The notes: generated by a model from the letters alone, not told the origin. Counted from the stretch's first letter, positions 8,424 through 17,509 are shown. The stretch: DNA of 37,328 nucleotides from an uncultured Pelagibacteraceae bacterium (GCA_902628195.1 CACOLY010000011.1:1-37328); one strand, 5' to 3'. Translations and numbers: made by a program.

Positions 8424-9796
8424 TGGATAAATCAAACGTAACAAAACTACAGCCAAAAGAAAAAGACCAAAAATCAGAGTCCGCAGTTGGTAGCTCTCTT
8501 TCTCCAAGAGAAATTGTTTCGGAACTCGATAGATTTGTAGTTGGTCAAAATAAAGCCAAAAGAGCTGTAGCAGTTGCTTTAAGAAATAGATGGAGAAGAC
8601 AAGCTTTAAAGGGTGAAATGAAAAATGAGGTCTTGCCAAAAAATATTTTAATGATTGGACCTACAGGAGTTGGAAAAACAGAAATATCAAGAAGATTATC
8701 AAAGTTGGCAGAAGCACCTTTTGTTAAAGTTGAGGCAACACGATTTACTGAAGTTGGATATGTAGGAAGAGATGTAGAACAAATTATAAGAGATTTAATT
8801 GAAATAGCAATTGCAATGGAAAAAGTAAAAAAGAGAAAAGAAGTGTTTGCTAAAGCTCAAAAACTTGCTGAAGAAAAAGTTTTAGATGCGCTTGTAGGAA
8901 AAAAAGCAAGTTTAGCAACAAGAGAAAGTTTTAGAAAAAGATTAAGAAATGGCGATCTTGACGATAATGAAATTGAAATAGCTGTTAGTGATACAGGTGG
9001 AAACAGCACGTCATTTGAAATTCCAGGTATGCCAGGGGCGAATGTAGGCATGATAAATATCGGTGAAATGCTTGGTAAATCAATGAGTGCAAAAGAAAAA
9101 AAGAAAAAGATGACTGTGAAAGAGTCTCATGAAATTTTAATTAATGATGAGTCAGACAAACTAATTGAACAAGATAAAATTGTAAAAGCTGCTAAAACAT
9201 CTACAGAAAATAATGGGATAGTCTTTTTAGACGAGATAGATAAAATTTCAGGAAGAACTGATAGGGTTGGTGGTGATGTATCTAGAGAAGGTGTGCAAAG
9301 AGATTTGTTACCTTTAATTGAAGGAACAACTGTTAATACAAAATATGGTCCAATTAAAACAGATCATATTCTTTTTATTGCCTCTGGTGCTTTCCAGCTT
9401 GCTAAGCCATCAGACTTATTGCCAGAACTTCAAGGAAGATTACCAATCAGAGTGGAATTAGAAGCTCTTACAAGCGATGATTTTAAAAGAATTTTAAAAG
9501 AACCTGATTACAGTTTAATTAAACAATATGTTGCATTATTAAAAACAGAAAATGTCGATTTAGAATTTTCAGAAGATGGTATTAATACAATTGCAAATAT
9601 AGCTTCAGAAGTTAACTCAACGGTAGAAAATATAGGTGCGAGAAGATTACATACAATTATCGAGAAGATATTGGATGAAATAAGCTTTACAGCAACCGAC
9701 CGTGCTGGAGAAAAAATAATTATTAACAAAGAATATATTACAAAAAATTTAGATAACTTGGTAAAAGATACAGATCTTTCAAAGTTTATTTTATAA
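8423..9796 (+). CDS. hslU: HslU ATPase subunit of HslUV protease
   Basis: AAA+ unfoldase that feeds substrates into HslV. In the 457-residue protein, Walker A is GPTGVGKT at 79-86, the Walker B/sensor region is VFLDEIDKI, and the family-specific I-domain lies between (about 110-240, Lys- and Glu-rich). Conserved ends include [18 protein letters not shown] and a C-terminus in KFIL that docks into HslV. The N-terminus carries about 22 extra polar residues before the usual [10 protein letters not shown] opening. The 1-bp TAATG overlap with hslV supports this start. The 3' end overlaps smr by 6 bp (TTATAA). Confidence 0.97.
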   Translation: MDKSNVTKLQPKEKDQKSESAVGSSLSPREIVSELDRFVVGQNKAKRAVAVALRNRWRRQALKGEMKNEVLPKNILMIGPTGVGKTEISRRLSKLAEAPFVKVEATRFTEVGYVGRDVEQIIRDLIEIAIAMEKVKKRKEVFAKAQKLAEEKVLDALVGKKASLATRESFRKRLRNGDLDDNEIEIAVSDTGGNSTSFEIPGMPGANVGMINIGEMLGKSMSAKEKKKKMTVKESHEILINDESDKLIEQDKIVKAAKTSTENNGIVFLDEIDKISGRTDRVGGDVSREGVQRDLLPLIEGTTVNTKYGPIKTDHILFIASGAFQLAKPSDLLPELQGRLPIRVELEALTSDDFKRILKEPDYSLIKQYVALLKTENVDLEFSEDGINTIANIASEVNSTVENIGARRLHTIIEKILDEISFTATDRAGEKIIINKEYITKNLDNLVKDTDLSKFIL

Positions 9797-10204
9797 TTTT
9801 TTTTTCAAGTTTATACAAAAAGCACCTGCCCCTCCATCTTTAATCGCTGCATTACTTAAACTTATAATTTTGGTCATTAATTCTTTATTATTTCTAATGT
9901 AATCGCGAACAGAGTGCTTAAGTATCGCAAAATCTTTTGATACATAGGGATTTTTTTCATTTTCTGAGTGTAAGCCTTTGCCAGTGATTATTAATAACTT
10001 TCTAATACCCATTTCGTAAGATTGATTAATTAGATTTTCTACTTTCTTATTTGCTTGGGTAAGAGAAAAGCCATGTAAATCTAGAATTATACTATTTTTT
10101 TTTTGAATTTTTTTATAATGCTTATCTTTATCAGGTAAACTCTCTTTGTTAGATAAAAATGTCTCCCAGTCTTTTTTATCTTTATCTGAAATTTTACTAT
10201 TCAA
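9791..10204 (-). CDS. Smr-domain protein
   Basis: A 137-residue protein with a charged N-terminal segment (1-37) and an Smr domain. The LDLHG motif is at 41-45, then a helix, then the TGKG loop at 74-77. Smr domains can nick nucleic acids or act in ribosome rescue or mismatch-related roles; the exact role of this alphaproteobacterial type is unclear. It follows the Tim44-like gene by only 1-3 bp, an association seen widely in alphaproteobacteria. Confidence 0.88.
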   Translation of the reverse strand: MNSKISDKDKKDWETFLSNKESLPDKDKHYKKIQKKNSIILDLHGFSLTQANKKVENLINQSYEMGIRKLLIITGKGLHSENEKNPYVSKDFAILKHSVRDYIRNNKELMTKIISLSNAAIKDGGAGAFCINLKKKL

Positions 10205-10801
10205 TTAAGTTAAAATATCTACTAATTGCCAATTAGGATTGCTTGACCTTATATCTCTAGAAAAAACCCAAGTATCATAAATTTTTTTAATTTTTTCAGG
10301 GTCTCCAGATACAATCTTTTTATTTTTATCTCTAATACAGGTTATGACCTCACCTACAAAATCTACTGTTACTTTAAGTATACTATTTTCTTTTTTATGA
10401 TTTTTAATATTAGCTGAATTTACTCCAATAAAAGTAATCTCAGCAAAATGACCTCTGTTATTTCTTTCCTTGAGGGCTTCATTAAACTGATCGTAAACTT
10501 TTTTACTTAATAATGGCTTACTTTGAACAAGCTTATTATCATCATCGCTAAAATCTGTAATTATAGTTTCATAAGCAATTTTTGCTCCTTTTAAGAACTC
10601 CTTTTGAGCATTTTCATCAAAAATCAAATTTTCCTTTGTTTTAACTTTAGGATCAATTTTTTTTAATACTTCTTGAAATTGAGGAGCTGTTTTACCTTCA
10701 TATCCTGTTCTCTTTCCAAGAATACCCCTTAACCTTAGGAAAATAAACCCGGCTATCATAGCCAATAGGATAATATCTATGTATTCAAAACTATAATTCA
10801 T
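10205..10801 (-). CDS. Tim44-like domain membrane-anchored protein
   Basis: A 198-residue protein with a single N-terminal membrane anchor (about 6-24, IDIILLAMIAGFIFLRL) followed by K-R-T-G-Y-E and a Tim44-like/MBA1 domain (about 60-198). The domain ends in W-V-F-S-R-D-I-R-S-S-N-P-N-W-Q-L-V, the usual C-terminal hallmark. Alphaproteobacterial relatives are inner-membrane proteins of envelope biogenesis, related to mitochondrial Tim44. It is divergent from fxsA and upstream of smr. The lytic transglycosylase MltA often found between these genes is missing. Confidence 0.88.
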   Translation of the reverse strand: MNYSFEYIDIILLAMIAGFIFLRLRGILGKRTGYEGKTAPQFQEVLKKIDPKVKTKENLIFDENAQKEFLKGAKIAYETIITDFSDDDNKLVQSKPLLSKKVYDQFNEALKERNNRGHFAEITFIGVNSANIKNHKKENSILKVTVDFVGEVITCIRDKNKKIVSGDPEKIKKIYDTWVFSRDIRSSNPNWQLVDILT

Positions 10802-10858
10802 GAACTCAATTTAATTACTCTGTTGAATAATTTCAACTAACAATTACATTAAAGACAA

Positions 10859-11284
10859 ATGAACACAGCACTTTTAACGATAATTTTAGTTCCAATAGTT
10901 GAAATTTATCTATTTATAAAGATAGGTAACCAAATTGGAGCGTTTAATACAATTTCATTAATTTTCATTACGGCCATAATAGGAGTCATATATGCTAGAT
11001 ATGAAGGTTTAAATACTCTTAAATCTGGATTTTCACAACTAATAAAAAATGAGCTTCCTGCATATGAAATAATTTCAGGTGCTGCGATTGCTTTTGCAGC
11101 TTTGCTTTTAATAATACCTGGTTTTGCCACTGATCTAATCGGTTTTTTAATTATATTCCCACTTACCAGAAAATTACTTTTTGGAAAATTTTTGAAAAAT
11201 TATAAAAATAAAAAAACTTCTAATAAACCATATATAGATGGGGAATTTGAAGATATAAAAGACGAAGATGAAAGAAAATTATAA
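10859..11284 (+). CDS. fxsA: FxsA-family membrane protein
   Basis: A 141-residue inner-membrane protein with hydrophobic segments near 3-24, 27-46, 70-92 and 93-110. Family hallmarks are P-I-V-E-I-Y-L-F-I-K-I-G at the start, A-R-Y-E-G-L after the second helix, and I-I-P-G-F-A-T-D-L-I-G. Overproduced FxsA in E. coli relieves F-exclusion of phage T7, but its normal role is not settled. It overlaps secB by 17 bp. Confidence 0.9.
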   Translation: MNTALLTIILVPIVEIYLFIKIGNQIGAFNTISLIFITAIIGVIYARYEGLNTLKSGFSQLIKNELPAYEIISGAAIAFAALLLIIPGFATDLIGFLIIFPLTRKLLFGKFLKNYKNKKTSNKPYIDGEFEDIKDEDERKL

Positions 11285-11690
11285 AATTTTAGGAAAATTT
11301 ATAAAAGATATGTCTAGTGAAACACCTGATATTGAAACCTTTTTATTTGTTAAAGATAATATTTCAAAATATCATTTAAATATTGATATTAGCTCGAAGG
11401 CTCTAAAAGATAAATTAGTTGAAGTTAATACTACTCTTAGATTTGAAGATAGAAGTGATAATGTAAAAAAATCTTTGTTTGAAATTATTTTTGCAACAAT
11501 AGTAAAGATTGGAGAAGAAATAAAAGAAAAAAAAGATTTACAAAAAATTCTTCTTTGTGATGTACAAAAAGAAATTTATCCGAACCTAGAAACATCTTTT
11601 ATAAATTTACTTCACGACTCAGGTTATCCTGGAATAAAATTTGAGAAAAAAATTGATTTTGAAAAACTTTATAACGAAAAATTTAATTAA
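11268..11690 (+). CDS. secB: protein-export chaperone SecB
   Basis: Cytosolic tetrameric chaperone that keeps preproteins unfolded and hands them to SecA. The 140-residue protein is divergent but shows the family layout: Y-K-I-L-G-K-F-I-K-D-M-S-S-E-T-P-D at the start, a central four-strand region, and a C-terminal block with CDVQKEIYPNLE, the GYPGIKF segment (equivalent to GFPPL) and NFxxLY-like DFEKLY. Length is slightly short. The start lies inside fxsA (17-bp overlap). The 3' end overlaps dnaQ by 8 bp through TTAATTAA. Confidence 0.82.
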   Translation: MKENYKILGKFIKDMSSETPDIETFLFVKDNISKYHLNIDISSKALKDKLVEVNTTLRFEDRSDNVKKSLFEIIFATIVKIGEEIKEKKDLQKILLCDVQKEIYPNLETSFINLLHDSGYPGIKFEKKIDFEKLYNEKFN

Positions 11691-12348
11691 AAAAATTTTT
11701 CTTTAATTCTGTTTTTAGATACTTCGAATGATTTTGCTTTTCTTTATCTGTCGGTTTTACAATTTTTCTAAAATACAAGACTTTTTTATCTAAAAATTCA
11801 ATTTTATCTTTAGATTCATTATTAAAATTAAGAGTGGGTTCTTTTTGATCTATCAAATTAATATAAACTTTTGATAGTAAATCACAGTCGATAAGAGCTG
11901 TATGTTTTTTTCTTTTAGAATTATCAATTCTATATCGTTTACAAAGAGCATCTAAACTTGTTGAAGAACCGGGGTATTTATCTCTTGCTAAAATAAGTGT
12001 ATCAACTATTTCATTATTAATTTTCTTTTTACCAATAATTTGTAATTCATTATTTAAATGTGATAAATCAAACTCTGCATTATGAATAATCAACCTCTTA
12101 TCATTAATAAAATTTAAAAAATCATCAACAACTTCCTTAAACTTTTTTTTTGATGACAAAAATTCATCTGTATAACCATGAACTTTTAAAGCTTTCTCTG
12201 AGACTTTTCTTTCAGGGTTTAAATAACAATGAAAAGTTCTTTTAGTTGGAATTAAATTGTCTAGCTCGATACAGCCTATTTCTACTATTCTATGACCATC
12301 TTTAACTAAAAGACCAGTCGTTTCTGTATCTAATATTATTTCTTTCAT
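11683..12348 (-). CDS. dnaQ: DNA polymerase III epsilon subunit (3'-5' exonuclease)
   Basis: Proofreading subunit of the replicative polymerase. The 221-residue DEDDh exonuclease has D7 and E9 in ILDTETTG, D94 in HNAEFDLSHL, and H149 with D154 in KKHTALIDCDLL. The C-terminal ~40 residues are Lys-rich and probably hold the alpha-subunit binding tail. It is the last gene of the ppsR-maf-aroE-coaE-dnaQ run, an order conserved next to alphaproteobacterial origins. Confidence 0.95.
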   Translation of the reverse strand: MKEIILDTETTGLLVKDGHRIVEIGCIELDNLIPTKRTFHCYLNPERKVSEKALKVHGYTDEFLSSKKKFKEVVDDFLNFINDKRLIIHNAEFDLSHLNNELQIIGKKKINNEIVDTLILARDKYPGSSTSLDALCKRYRIDNSKRKKHTALIDCDLLSKVYINLIDQKEPTLNFNNESKDKIEFLDKKVLYFRKIVKPTDKEKQNHSKYLKTELKKNFFN

Positions 12349-12351
12349 TTT

Positions 12352-12918
12352 TTAAATTTTTTGTAAAATATTTTTAACATACTTTTTTACAGTTTTTTTA
12401 TTAAAATCATTGTTAACCACAAAGTGAGATTTTTTTTTTTTGATATCGAGTGGCAGTTGAATATTTTGAAATTTTTTAATTAATCTATAGTTATAATTTT
12501 TTCTTTTTCTTAGTCTTTTTAACACTTCACTTTTTTTACTTTTAACAAAAACCAGAATATCACTTTTTTTATTAATTCTATTTTCCAATAAAAGAGGGAT
12601 GTCTAAAATTACGATTTTTTTACTTTTGTTTTTTTTTAAAAAAAGATTTAACTTTTTTTTAATTTCTAAATGTACAATTTTAATAATTTTTTTTAGATTT
12701 TGATGTTTGTCCAGTATAGCTATTGTGATATTCTCTTTATTGATTAAGGGTGTATCAAAGTATTCTGGTAAAACTTTTCTTAATTTTAATAAAATTTTTT
12801 TATCTTTTTTATATAAATTAGCAACCTCCTGGTCTGCATTAAACACGGGATGACCAAAACATCTTGCTACAAAAGTTTTACCTGATCCAATATCTCCTAA
12901 AATTCCAATTCTTTTCAT
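12352..12918 (-). CDS. coaE: dephospho-CoA kinase
   Basis: Last step of coenzyme A synthesis: phosphorylation of the ribose 3'-OH. In the 188-residue P-loop kinase, Walker A is GDIGSGKT at 8-15, followed by FNADQEVANLY (substrate-binding D-A-D equivalent) and the Walker B-like VILDIPLLLE. The protein is Lys-rich and slightly short, as many genes here. It overlaps aroE by 1 bp (TAATG) and is 3 bp before dnaQ. Confidence 0.93.
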   Translation of the reverse strand: MKRIGILGDIGSGKTFVARCFGHPVFNADQEVANLYKKDKKILLKLRKVLPEYFDTPLINKENITIAILDKHQNLKKIIKIVHLEIKKKLNLFLKKNKSKKIVILDIPLLLENRINKKSDILVFVKSKKSEVLKRLRKRKNYNYRLIKKFQNIQLPLDIKKKKSHFVVNNDFNKKTVKKYVKNILQKI

Positions 12919-13709
12919 TAATCTAAAATTTTATCTACCCCTTCATCAATATTTGGATAAATTTTATGCCAAATTTTGAAGGAAGCAGCGGCTTGATAAA
13001 TAAACATTTTTTTTCCATTTTCAGTCTTATTTCCCTTTGCTTTAGCTTTTCTTAAAAAATTCGTTTCTTTTGGATTATATATTAAATCATAATAAAGTTT
13101 ACCTTTCTCAATCTTTGAAAAATCTAAATTTATCTCATCTTTATTATCTAAACCTATGCTGGTTGCATTAATCACCATGTCAAAATTAGGCACTTCACCC
13201 CAATTAATTATCGATAAATCATTAAAAATATTCTTTAAACTTTCTGCTTTAGTTTTGGTTCTATTTGATATTAAAATTCTTGATGCTTTCATCTTTTTTA
13301 GAGAAAATATAATAGAAGGCACCACTCCACCTGCACCCAGAATGAAAATTGTCTTCCCTCTAACATCAAATTTTAAGTTTAATAAAGAAAGTTCAAACCC
13401 ATCCACATCTGTATTGTGTCCTTTTACTTTATTTTTATCCAGATAAATTGTATTAACTGATTGTGTATTTTTGGCTTCTAAACTTAATTCGTCTAAATAT
13501 GCAATAATTTCTTTTTTAAATGGAACTGTTACATTTATCCCGAAGATTTCATTATTTTTAACCCTCAATATTAATTTTTCAAGATCATTACTATCTAATT
13601 TTTCTTTATCATAAGTTCCATTAATATTATTTTTTTTGAACCAATAATTGTGTAGCTCAGGTGATAGTGAGTGATTTATAGGATTTCCAATTACTAAAAA
13701 TTTTTTCAT
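12918..13709 (-). CDS. aroE: shikimate dehydrogenase
   Basis: NADPH-dependent reduction of 3-dehydroshikimate in aromatic amino acid synthesis. The 263-residue protein has the substrate site N-H-S-L-S-P (residues 12-17), catalytic K65 in NVTVPFKKE and D101 in GHNTDVDGFE. The dinucleotide loop is GAGGVVPS and the NADP phosphate-binding segment is SNRTKTKAE. All key residues are present. It lies 2 bp after maf and overlaps coaE by 1 bp. Confidence 0.97.
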   Translation of the reverse strand: MKKFLVIGNPINHSLSPELHNYWFKKNNINGTYDKEKLDSNDLEKLILRVKNNEIFGINVTVPFKKEIIAYLDELSLEAKNTQSVNTIYLDKNKVKGHNTDVDGFELSLLNLKFDVRGKTIFILGAGGVVPSIIFSLKKMKASRILISNRTKTKAESLKNIFNDLSIINWGEVPNFDMVINATSIGLDNKDEINLDFSKIEKGKLYYDLIYNPKETNFLRKAKAKGNKTENGKKMFIYQAAASFKIWHKIYPNIDEGVDKILD

Positions 13710-13711
13710 CT

Positions 13712-14296
13712 TTATTTAAAATTTTTCAAATATTCTTTAATTGTTTTAATAGGAAGTCCCATTATAGTATTTTCATCTCCCTCAATATGTGCAAATAATT
13801 CTCTACCCTTACCTTCAATTTGATAAACATTATATGCATATAATGCATGATCTGATATTTTAGTTAGATATTTTTTCAACTCTTCATTACTAAATTCTTT
13901 CATTTCTAGAGTAGCTTTATCTGTATAATTCCAAATCATTTTTCCATTCTTAGATATACATACTGAGCTAACAAGATTATGTTTTTTTCCATTCAATTTT
14001 TTTAGAATATCTAATGCTTCCTCTCTATTTCTGGGTTTAGATATAAGTTCACCATCTAAATCTATTACACTGTCTGCTCCTAATACAAGTAAATCAAAGT
14101 TTTTTAAACTTACTTTGTTGGCTTTCAATTCAGCTAAATTTTTTGATATAATTGTTGGTGTAGCTCTTTCTTTTAATAAACTTGCTTTAACAAGATCCTC
14201 ATCAACATTTGAAGGCTCGACTCGACACAATATATTATTTTTATCAAATATTTCTTTTCTTACTTTACTTTTAGAAGCAAGGATTATTTCAACCAT
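13712..14296 (-). CDS. maf: Maf-family nucleotide pyrophosphatase
   Basis: House-cleaning pyrophosphatase acting on non-canonical or methylated nucleoside triphosphates. The 194-residue protein has the N-terminal signature LASKSKVRKEIF (S-x-x-R loop), then VEPSNVDED, and the catalytic region LGADSVIDLDGELISKP. Length is typical. Subfamily (dTTP/UTP versus 7-methyl-GTP) cannot be fixed by eye. It overlaps the end of ppsR by 8 bp. Confidence 0.93.
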   Translation of the reverse strand: MVEIILASKSKVRKEIFDKNNILCRVEPSNVDEDLVKASLLKERATPTIISKNLAELKANKVSLKNFDLLVLGADSVIDLDGELISKPRNREEALDILKKLNGKKHNLVSSVCISKNGKMIWNYTDKATLEMKEFSNEELKKYLTKISDHALYAYNVYQIEGKGRELFAHIEGDENTIMGLPIKTIKEYLKNFK

Positions 14297-15113
14297 TTTT
14301 TTTATATATTTCGTGTATTTTTATTATTGAAGCAGCTGTTTCTTCTACAGATTTTCTTGTTACATCGATCATGGGCCATTTATATTTCTTAAAAGTATTT
14401 TTAGCTTCTTCAACTTCTTTTTTTATTTTATCTAGGTCTGTATAAGATTTATTTTCTATTTCTTTTAATGAATTCATTCTATTTTTTCTTATTTCGCTTA
14501 ATCTTTCTGCTTCCGTACTTAAGCCCACAACGCATAAACACTTAGGATCTTTTTTTAAAGATATCGGTATTGAATTTTCATTAACAAGAGGAATATTTGA
14601 AGTTTTAAATCCTTTGTTTGCTAAATAAATTGAGGTTGGTGTTTTGCTGGTTCTGCTGACACCCAATAATATTATGTCAGATTTTTCAATTTCGTTAACA
14701 AGATTTCCATCATCATGATTCATTGTAAATTGAATTGCTTCAATTCTTTTATAATATTCTTCATTTAACACATGCTGACCGCTCGGTTGGTGAGATGCTT
14801 TTTGATTTAATAACTTTGAAAAACTTAAAATTAAATCTCCTAAAACTCCAAAGCAAGGTATCTCTTTGTCACTACTTGTGTTCGCTAAATATTTCGCTAA
14901 ATTGCTATCCACAATTGAGTATAAAATTATAGAATTTGTATTTTTTTCTGCATCTGACAAAATTTTTAAAATTTGATTTTCTGTTCGAGTAAAAGAAAAT
15001 GTATGTACATTATATTCAATATTCTGAAATTGAGCTTTAATAGCAAGAAATATTCTGTCTAAAGTTTCGCCTGTGGAGTCTGAGATTAAATATATCTGGT
15101 AAGTATTAGTCAT
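14289..15113 (-). CDS. ppsR: pyruvate, phosphate dikinase regulatory protein (DUF299)
   Basis: Bifunctional ADP-dependent kinase and Pi-dependent phosphorylase that switches PPDK (or PEP synthase) off and on through a threonine next to the catalytic histidine. The 274-residue protein opens with the DUF299 signature YLISDSTGETLDR and has the nucleotide P-loop GVSRTSKT at 151-158. This is the RP001-type gene that flanks the replication origin in Rickettsia and Caulobacter, with hemE on the other side, as here. It is first in the run down to dnaQ. Confidence 0.95.
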   Translation of the reverse strand: MTNTYQIYLISDSTGETLDRIFLAIKAQFQNIEYNVHTFSFTRTENQILKILSDAEKNTNSIILYSIVDSNLAKYLANTSSDKEIPCFGVLGDLILSFSKLLNQKASHQPSGQHVLNEEYYKRIEAIQFTMNHDDGNLVNEIEKSDIILLGVSRTSKTPTSIYLANKGFKTSNIPLVNENSIPISLKKDPKCLCVVGLSTEAERLSEIRKNRMNSLKEIENKSYTDLDKIKKEVEEAKNTFKKYKWPMIDVTRKSVEETAASIIKIHEIYKKNG

Positions 15114-15393
15114 GTATTAATTGTTAATAACTTTGTATTATTTAAATCATATTTAGCATTTTTAAAGTTTTTAAATTTATATTGTAAAACTGGGTTTTTA
15201 TTAACATTATAAAACATGTGGATATAGTTTTTCACATTTTAAACAATTCATGCATTGGCTCAATTTTACCTATTTATTTGACTGTTTTTTGATACTAAAT
15301 GTTAATAATTAGTTTAAAAAATGTTAATTAAATTTAGTCTACATAATTCACAAGCTATACTACAAATACTATTAATTATATTTAATTATTATT
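15114..15393. other. candidate chromosomal replication origin (oriC)
   Basis: A 280-bp, very A+T-rich gap between divergent ppsR and hemE. In Caulobacter and Rickettsia the origin lies between exactly these two genes (established). Candidate DnaA boxes, each one mismatch from TTATnCACA, are TGTGGATAT (15217-15225, minus), TTTTTCACA (15228-15236) and TAATTCACA (15344-15352). A further box-like CTATCCACA lies inside ppsR (14905-14913). AATGTTAAT repeats also occur. A weak hemE promoter may be TTGACT (15278-15283), 17 bp, GTTAAT (15301-15306). No perfect DnaA box was seen. Nearby parABS also fits an origin-proximal location. Confidence 0.65.
15120..15328. repeat. repeated 9-mer AATGTTAAT in the putative origin
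   Basis: AATGTTAAT occurs at 15298-15306 and 15320-15328 on the plus strand and at 15200-15208 on the minus strand. A one-mismatch copy (ATTGTTAAT) lies at 15120-15128. The clustering in 210 bp suggests a protein-binding or unwinding element, though A+T-rich sequence raises the chance background. Confidence 0.4.
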
Positions 15394-16395
15394 ATGTCTC
15401 CTATTCAAGAAGTAATTATTAATAAAAAAACAAGTATAAATCCCATATGGATAATGAGACAAGCTGGAAGGTACTTACCTGAATTTCGTGAGATAAGAGC
15501 AAACAATCCTGATTTTATTAAACTTTGTTTAAACCATAAACTTTCATCTGAAATCACGCTTCAACCACTTAAGAGATATAATTTGGATGCTGCAATAATT
15601 TTTTCAGATATTTTAATGGTTCCATATGGAATAAATCAAAAAGTTGAATTCAAAAAAAATTTTGGACCTTTATTAGGAGATTTAAATTTAGATAAAATTT
15701 TATCAATACAAGAAGATAGTTTTATTGAAAGACTTAAACCTGTTTATAAAGCCTTGGAAACAATAAGTAATAATGATTTAACATTAAATAAAAGCACAAT
15801 AGGTTTTGTTGGTGCGCCTTGGACTTTAATGGTTTATATGATAAACAAACAATCTCCAAAGATAAAATTAAAAAGTAATTTCTTTAATGATCAATTATTA
15901 ATTAAAAAAATTCTCTTTATTTTAGAAAAATTTTTAAAAATTCACATCAAAAATCAAGTTGATAGTGGTGCTCAAATTATTCAAATTTTTGATAGTTGGG
16001 CAGGACTACTAGAAGATAAAGATTTACCATATTATATATATAACCCAACGTTCAACTTAGTTAAATTTATTCAATCTTTAGGTATACCTGTTATATGTTT
16101 TCCAAGAAATATTAAGGATTATAAAAAATATTGTGACTATATAAAACCTGACGCGATTTGTATTGATTATGAAATTGATCCACTAATAATTAGAAAAGAC
16201 ATAAAAATACCTGTTCAAGGAGGATTGGACCCAAAGGTTTTATTAACTGATAAAGAAAATATTAAAAAAGAGGCAAAAAGATACCTGGATATATTTAAAG
16301 ATCATCCTTATATTTTTAACTTAGGGCATGGAGTTTTACCAGAGACAGACCCCAATATGATGGAATATTTAGTAAAAACAGTAAAAGATTATTAA
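15394..16395 (+). CDS. hemE: uroporphyrinogen decarboxylase
   Basis: Decarboxylates the four acetate side chains of uroporphyrinogen III to give coproporphyrinogen III. The 333-residue barrel opens with the signature WIMRQAGRYLPEF (R22 and R26 bind substrate carboxylates) and has catalytic D72 in IIFSDIL. It also shows GAPWTLM, V-Q-G-G-L-D-P and the final FNLGHGVLPETDP. Length is normal. It is the first gene to the right of the putative origin and begins the hemE-hemH-hemG run. Confidence 0.98.
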   Translation: MSPIQEVIINKKTSINPIWIMRQAGRYLPEFREIRANNPDFIKLCLNHKLSSEITLQPLKRYNLDAAIIFSDILMVPYGINQKVEFKKNFGPLLGDLNLDKILSIQEDSFIERLKPVYKALETISNNDLTLNKSTIGFVGAPWTLMVYMINKQSPKIKLKSNFFNDQLLIKKILFILEKFLKIHIKNQVDSGAQIIQIFDSWAGLLEDKDLPYYIYNPTFNLVKFIQSLGIPVICFPRNIKDYKKYCDYIKPDAICIDYEIDPLIIRKDIKIPVQGGLDPKVLLTDKENIKKEAKRYLDIFKDHPYIFNLGHGVLPETDPNMMEYLVKTVKDY

Positions 16396-16396
16396 T

Positions 16397-17509
16397 ATGA
16401 TTTACACACACCCAAAAAGAAAAACAAAAGTTGTATTTGTACAACTGGGCTCACCTTCTGAACCAACTACTAGAGCTTTAAGAAAATATCTTCGAAAATT
16501 TTTAGGAGATCCTAGAGTTGTTGACATAAATCCTTGGCTTTGGAAAATAATTTTAAACTGTTTTGTACTACCCTTTAGACCACAAAAATCAGCTAAGCTT
16601 TATGCAAGAATTTGGGATGGCAAAAGTTTTCCACTAATTACTAATACTAGAGACTTTACAAAAAATGTTAGTGAAGAATTAAAAAAAATAGATCCTGAAG
16701 GATTTGTCGAGGTCAATCATGCTTTCTTACTTTCTCCTCCGTATGTAAATGAAGTTTATGATAGTTGGGAAGAGGATTTGAAAAAAGGAGTTGGCGCAAC
16801 AAAACTTCTTGTAATACCAATGTTTCCGCAATACTCCGAAAGCACAATAGCTTCAGGTATAGACGCTTTAGCAAAGGAATTATCTAAAAGAGTAAAAATA
16901 CCAACATTTGAGGTGATAACAAATTTTCATAGAACACACGCATTTATAGATAATTCAGTCAACCAAGTTGACTTAAAATTAAATGAATTAACAAAACAAG
17001 GAAAAAAAATTGATAGTTTAATAATAACTTTTCATGGAATGCAAAAGAGAAGAGTTGTCAATAAGGGAGATGACTATTATCGTCATTGTTATGAAACGTT
17101 CTGCCTTATTACAAAAAATCTTAAAAATATAAAACCAGAACAGTGCTTGATGAGCTTCCAAAGTCGTTTCGGATCTGAAGAATGGATAACACCTTATACT
17201 GAAGATGTAGTTAAAAAACTAATATTAGAGGGAAAAAAGGAAATAGCAATATATTCACCTAGCTTTGTTGCCGATTGTTTAGAGACAACGGATGAATTAG
17301 GTCATGAGTTGGTGAATGAGGCAAAAGAATTAGGTGGTAACATATACCCAGTAGAATGTTTAAATACTAATAAAAATTGGTGTAAAGACTTCGCAAAATA
17401 TACTTTTACTCAAGCTGAGGGTTCTGCGCAGGATAAAGAGGATATAGAATATAAACTTGATAAAAAATATTATGAAGAGATGCCAAAACTAGAGATGAAG
17501 AAATCATAG
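16397..17509 (+). CDS. hemH: ferrochelatase
   Basis: Inserts Fe(II) into protoporphyrin IX to make heme. The 370-residue protein has the N-terminal QLGSPSEP loop, the catalytic H213 in TFHGMQ, SFQSRFG, and the acidic metal-path segment with E300 in ETTDELGHE. The C-terminal extension of about 25 residues is Lys- and Glu-rich. It follows hemE by 1 bp and precedes hemG by 9 bp. Confidence 0.97.
   Translation: MIYTHPKRKTKVVFVQLGSPSEPTTRALRKYLRKFLGDPRVVDINPWLWKIILNCFVLPFRPQKSAKLYARIWDGKSFPLITNTRDFTKNVSEELKKIDPEGFVEVNHAFLLSPPYVNEVYDSWEEDLKKGVGATKLLVIPMFPQYSESTIASGIDALAKELSKRVKIPTFEVITNFHRTHAFIDNSVNQVDLKLNELTKQGKKIDSLIITFHGMQKRRVVNKGDDYYRHCYETFCLITKNLKNIKPEQCLMSFQSRFGSEEWITPYTEDVVKKLILEGKKEIAIYSPSFVADCLETTDELGHELVNEAKELGGNIYPVECLNTNKNWCKDFAKYTFTQAEGSAQDKEDIEYKLDKKYYEEMPKLEMKKS

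Noticed and set aside
8280..8639. 119-codon minus-strand open frame across the hslV-hslU junction
   Set aside because: Antisense shadow of two well-supported genes; Phe/Leu-rich composition follows from the complementary codons.
15302..15327. TTAA-spaced motifs in the origin gap as CtrA sites (TTAA-N7-TTAA)
   Set aside because: Observed spacings are 8 and 6, not 7, and TTAA is very frequent in this A+T-rich DNA.
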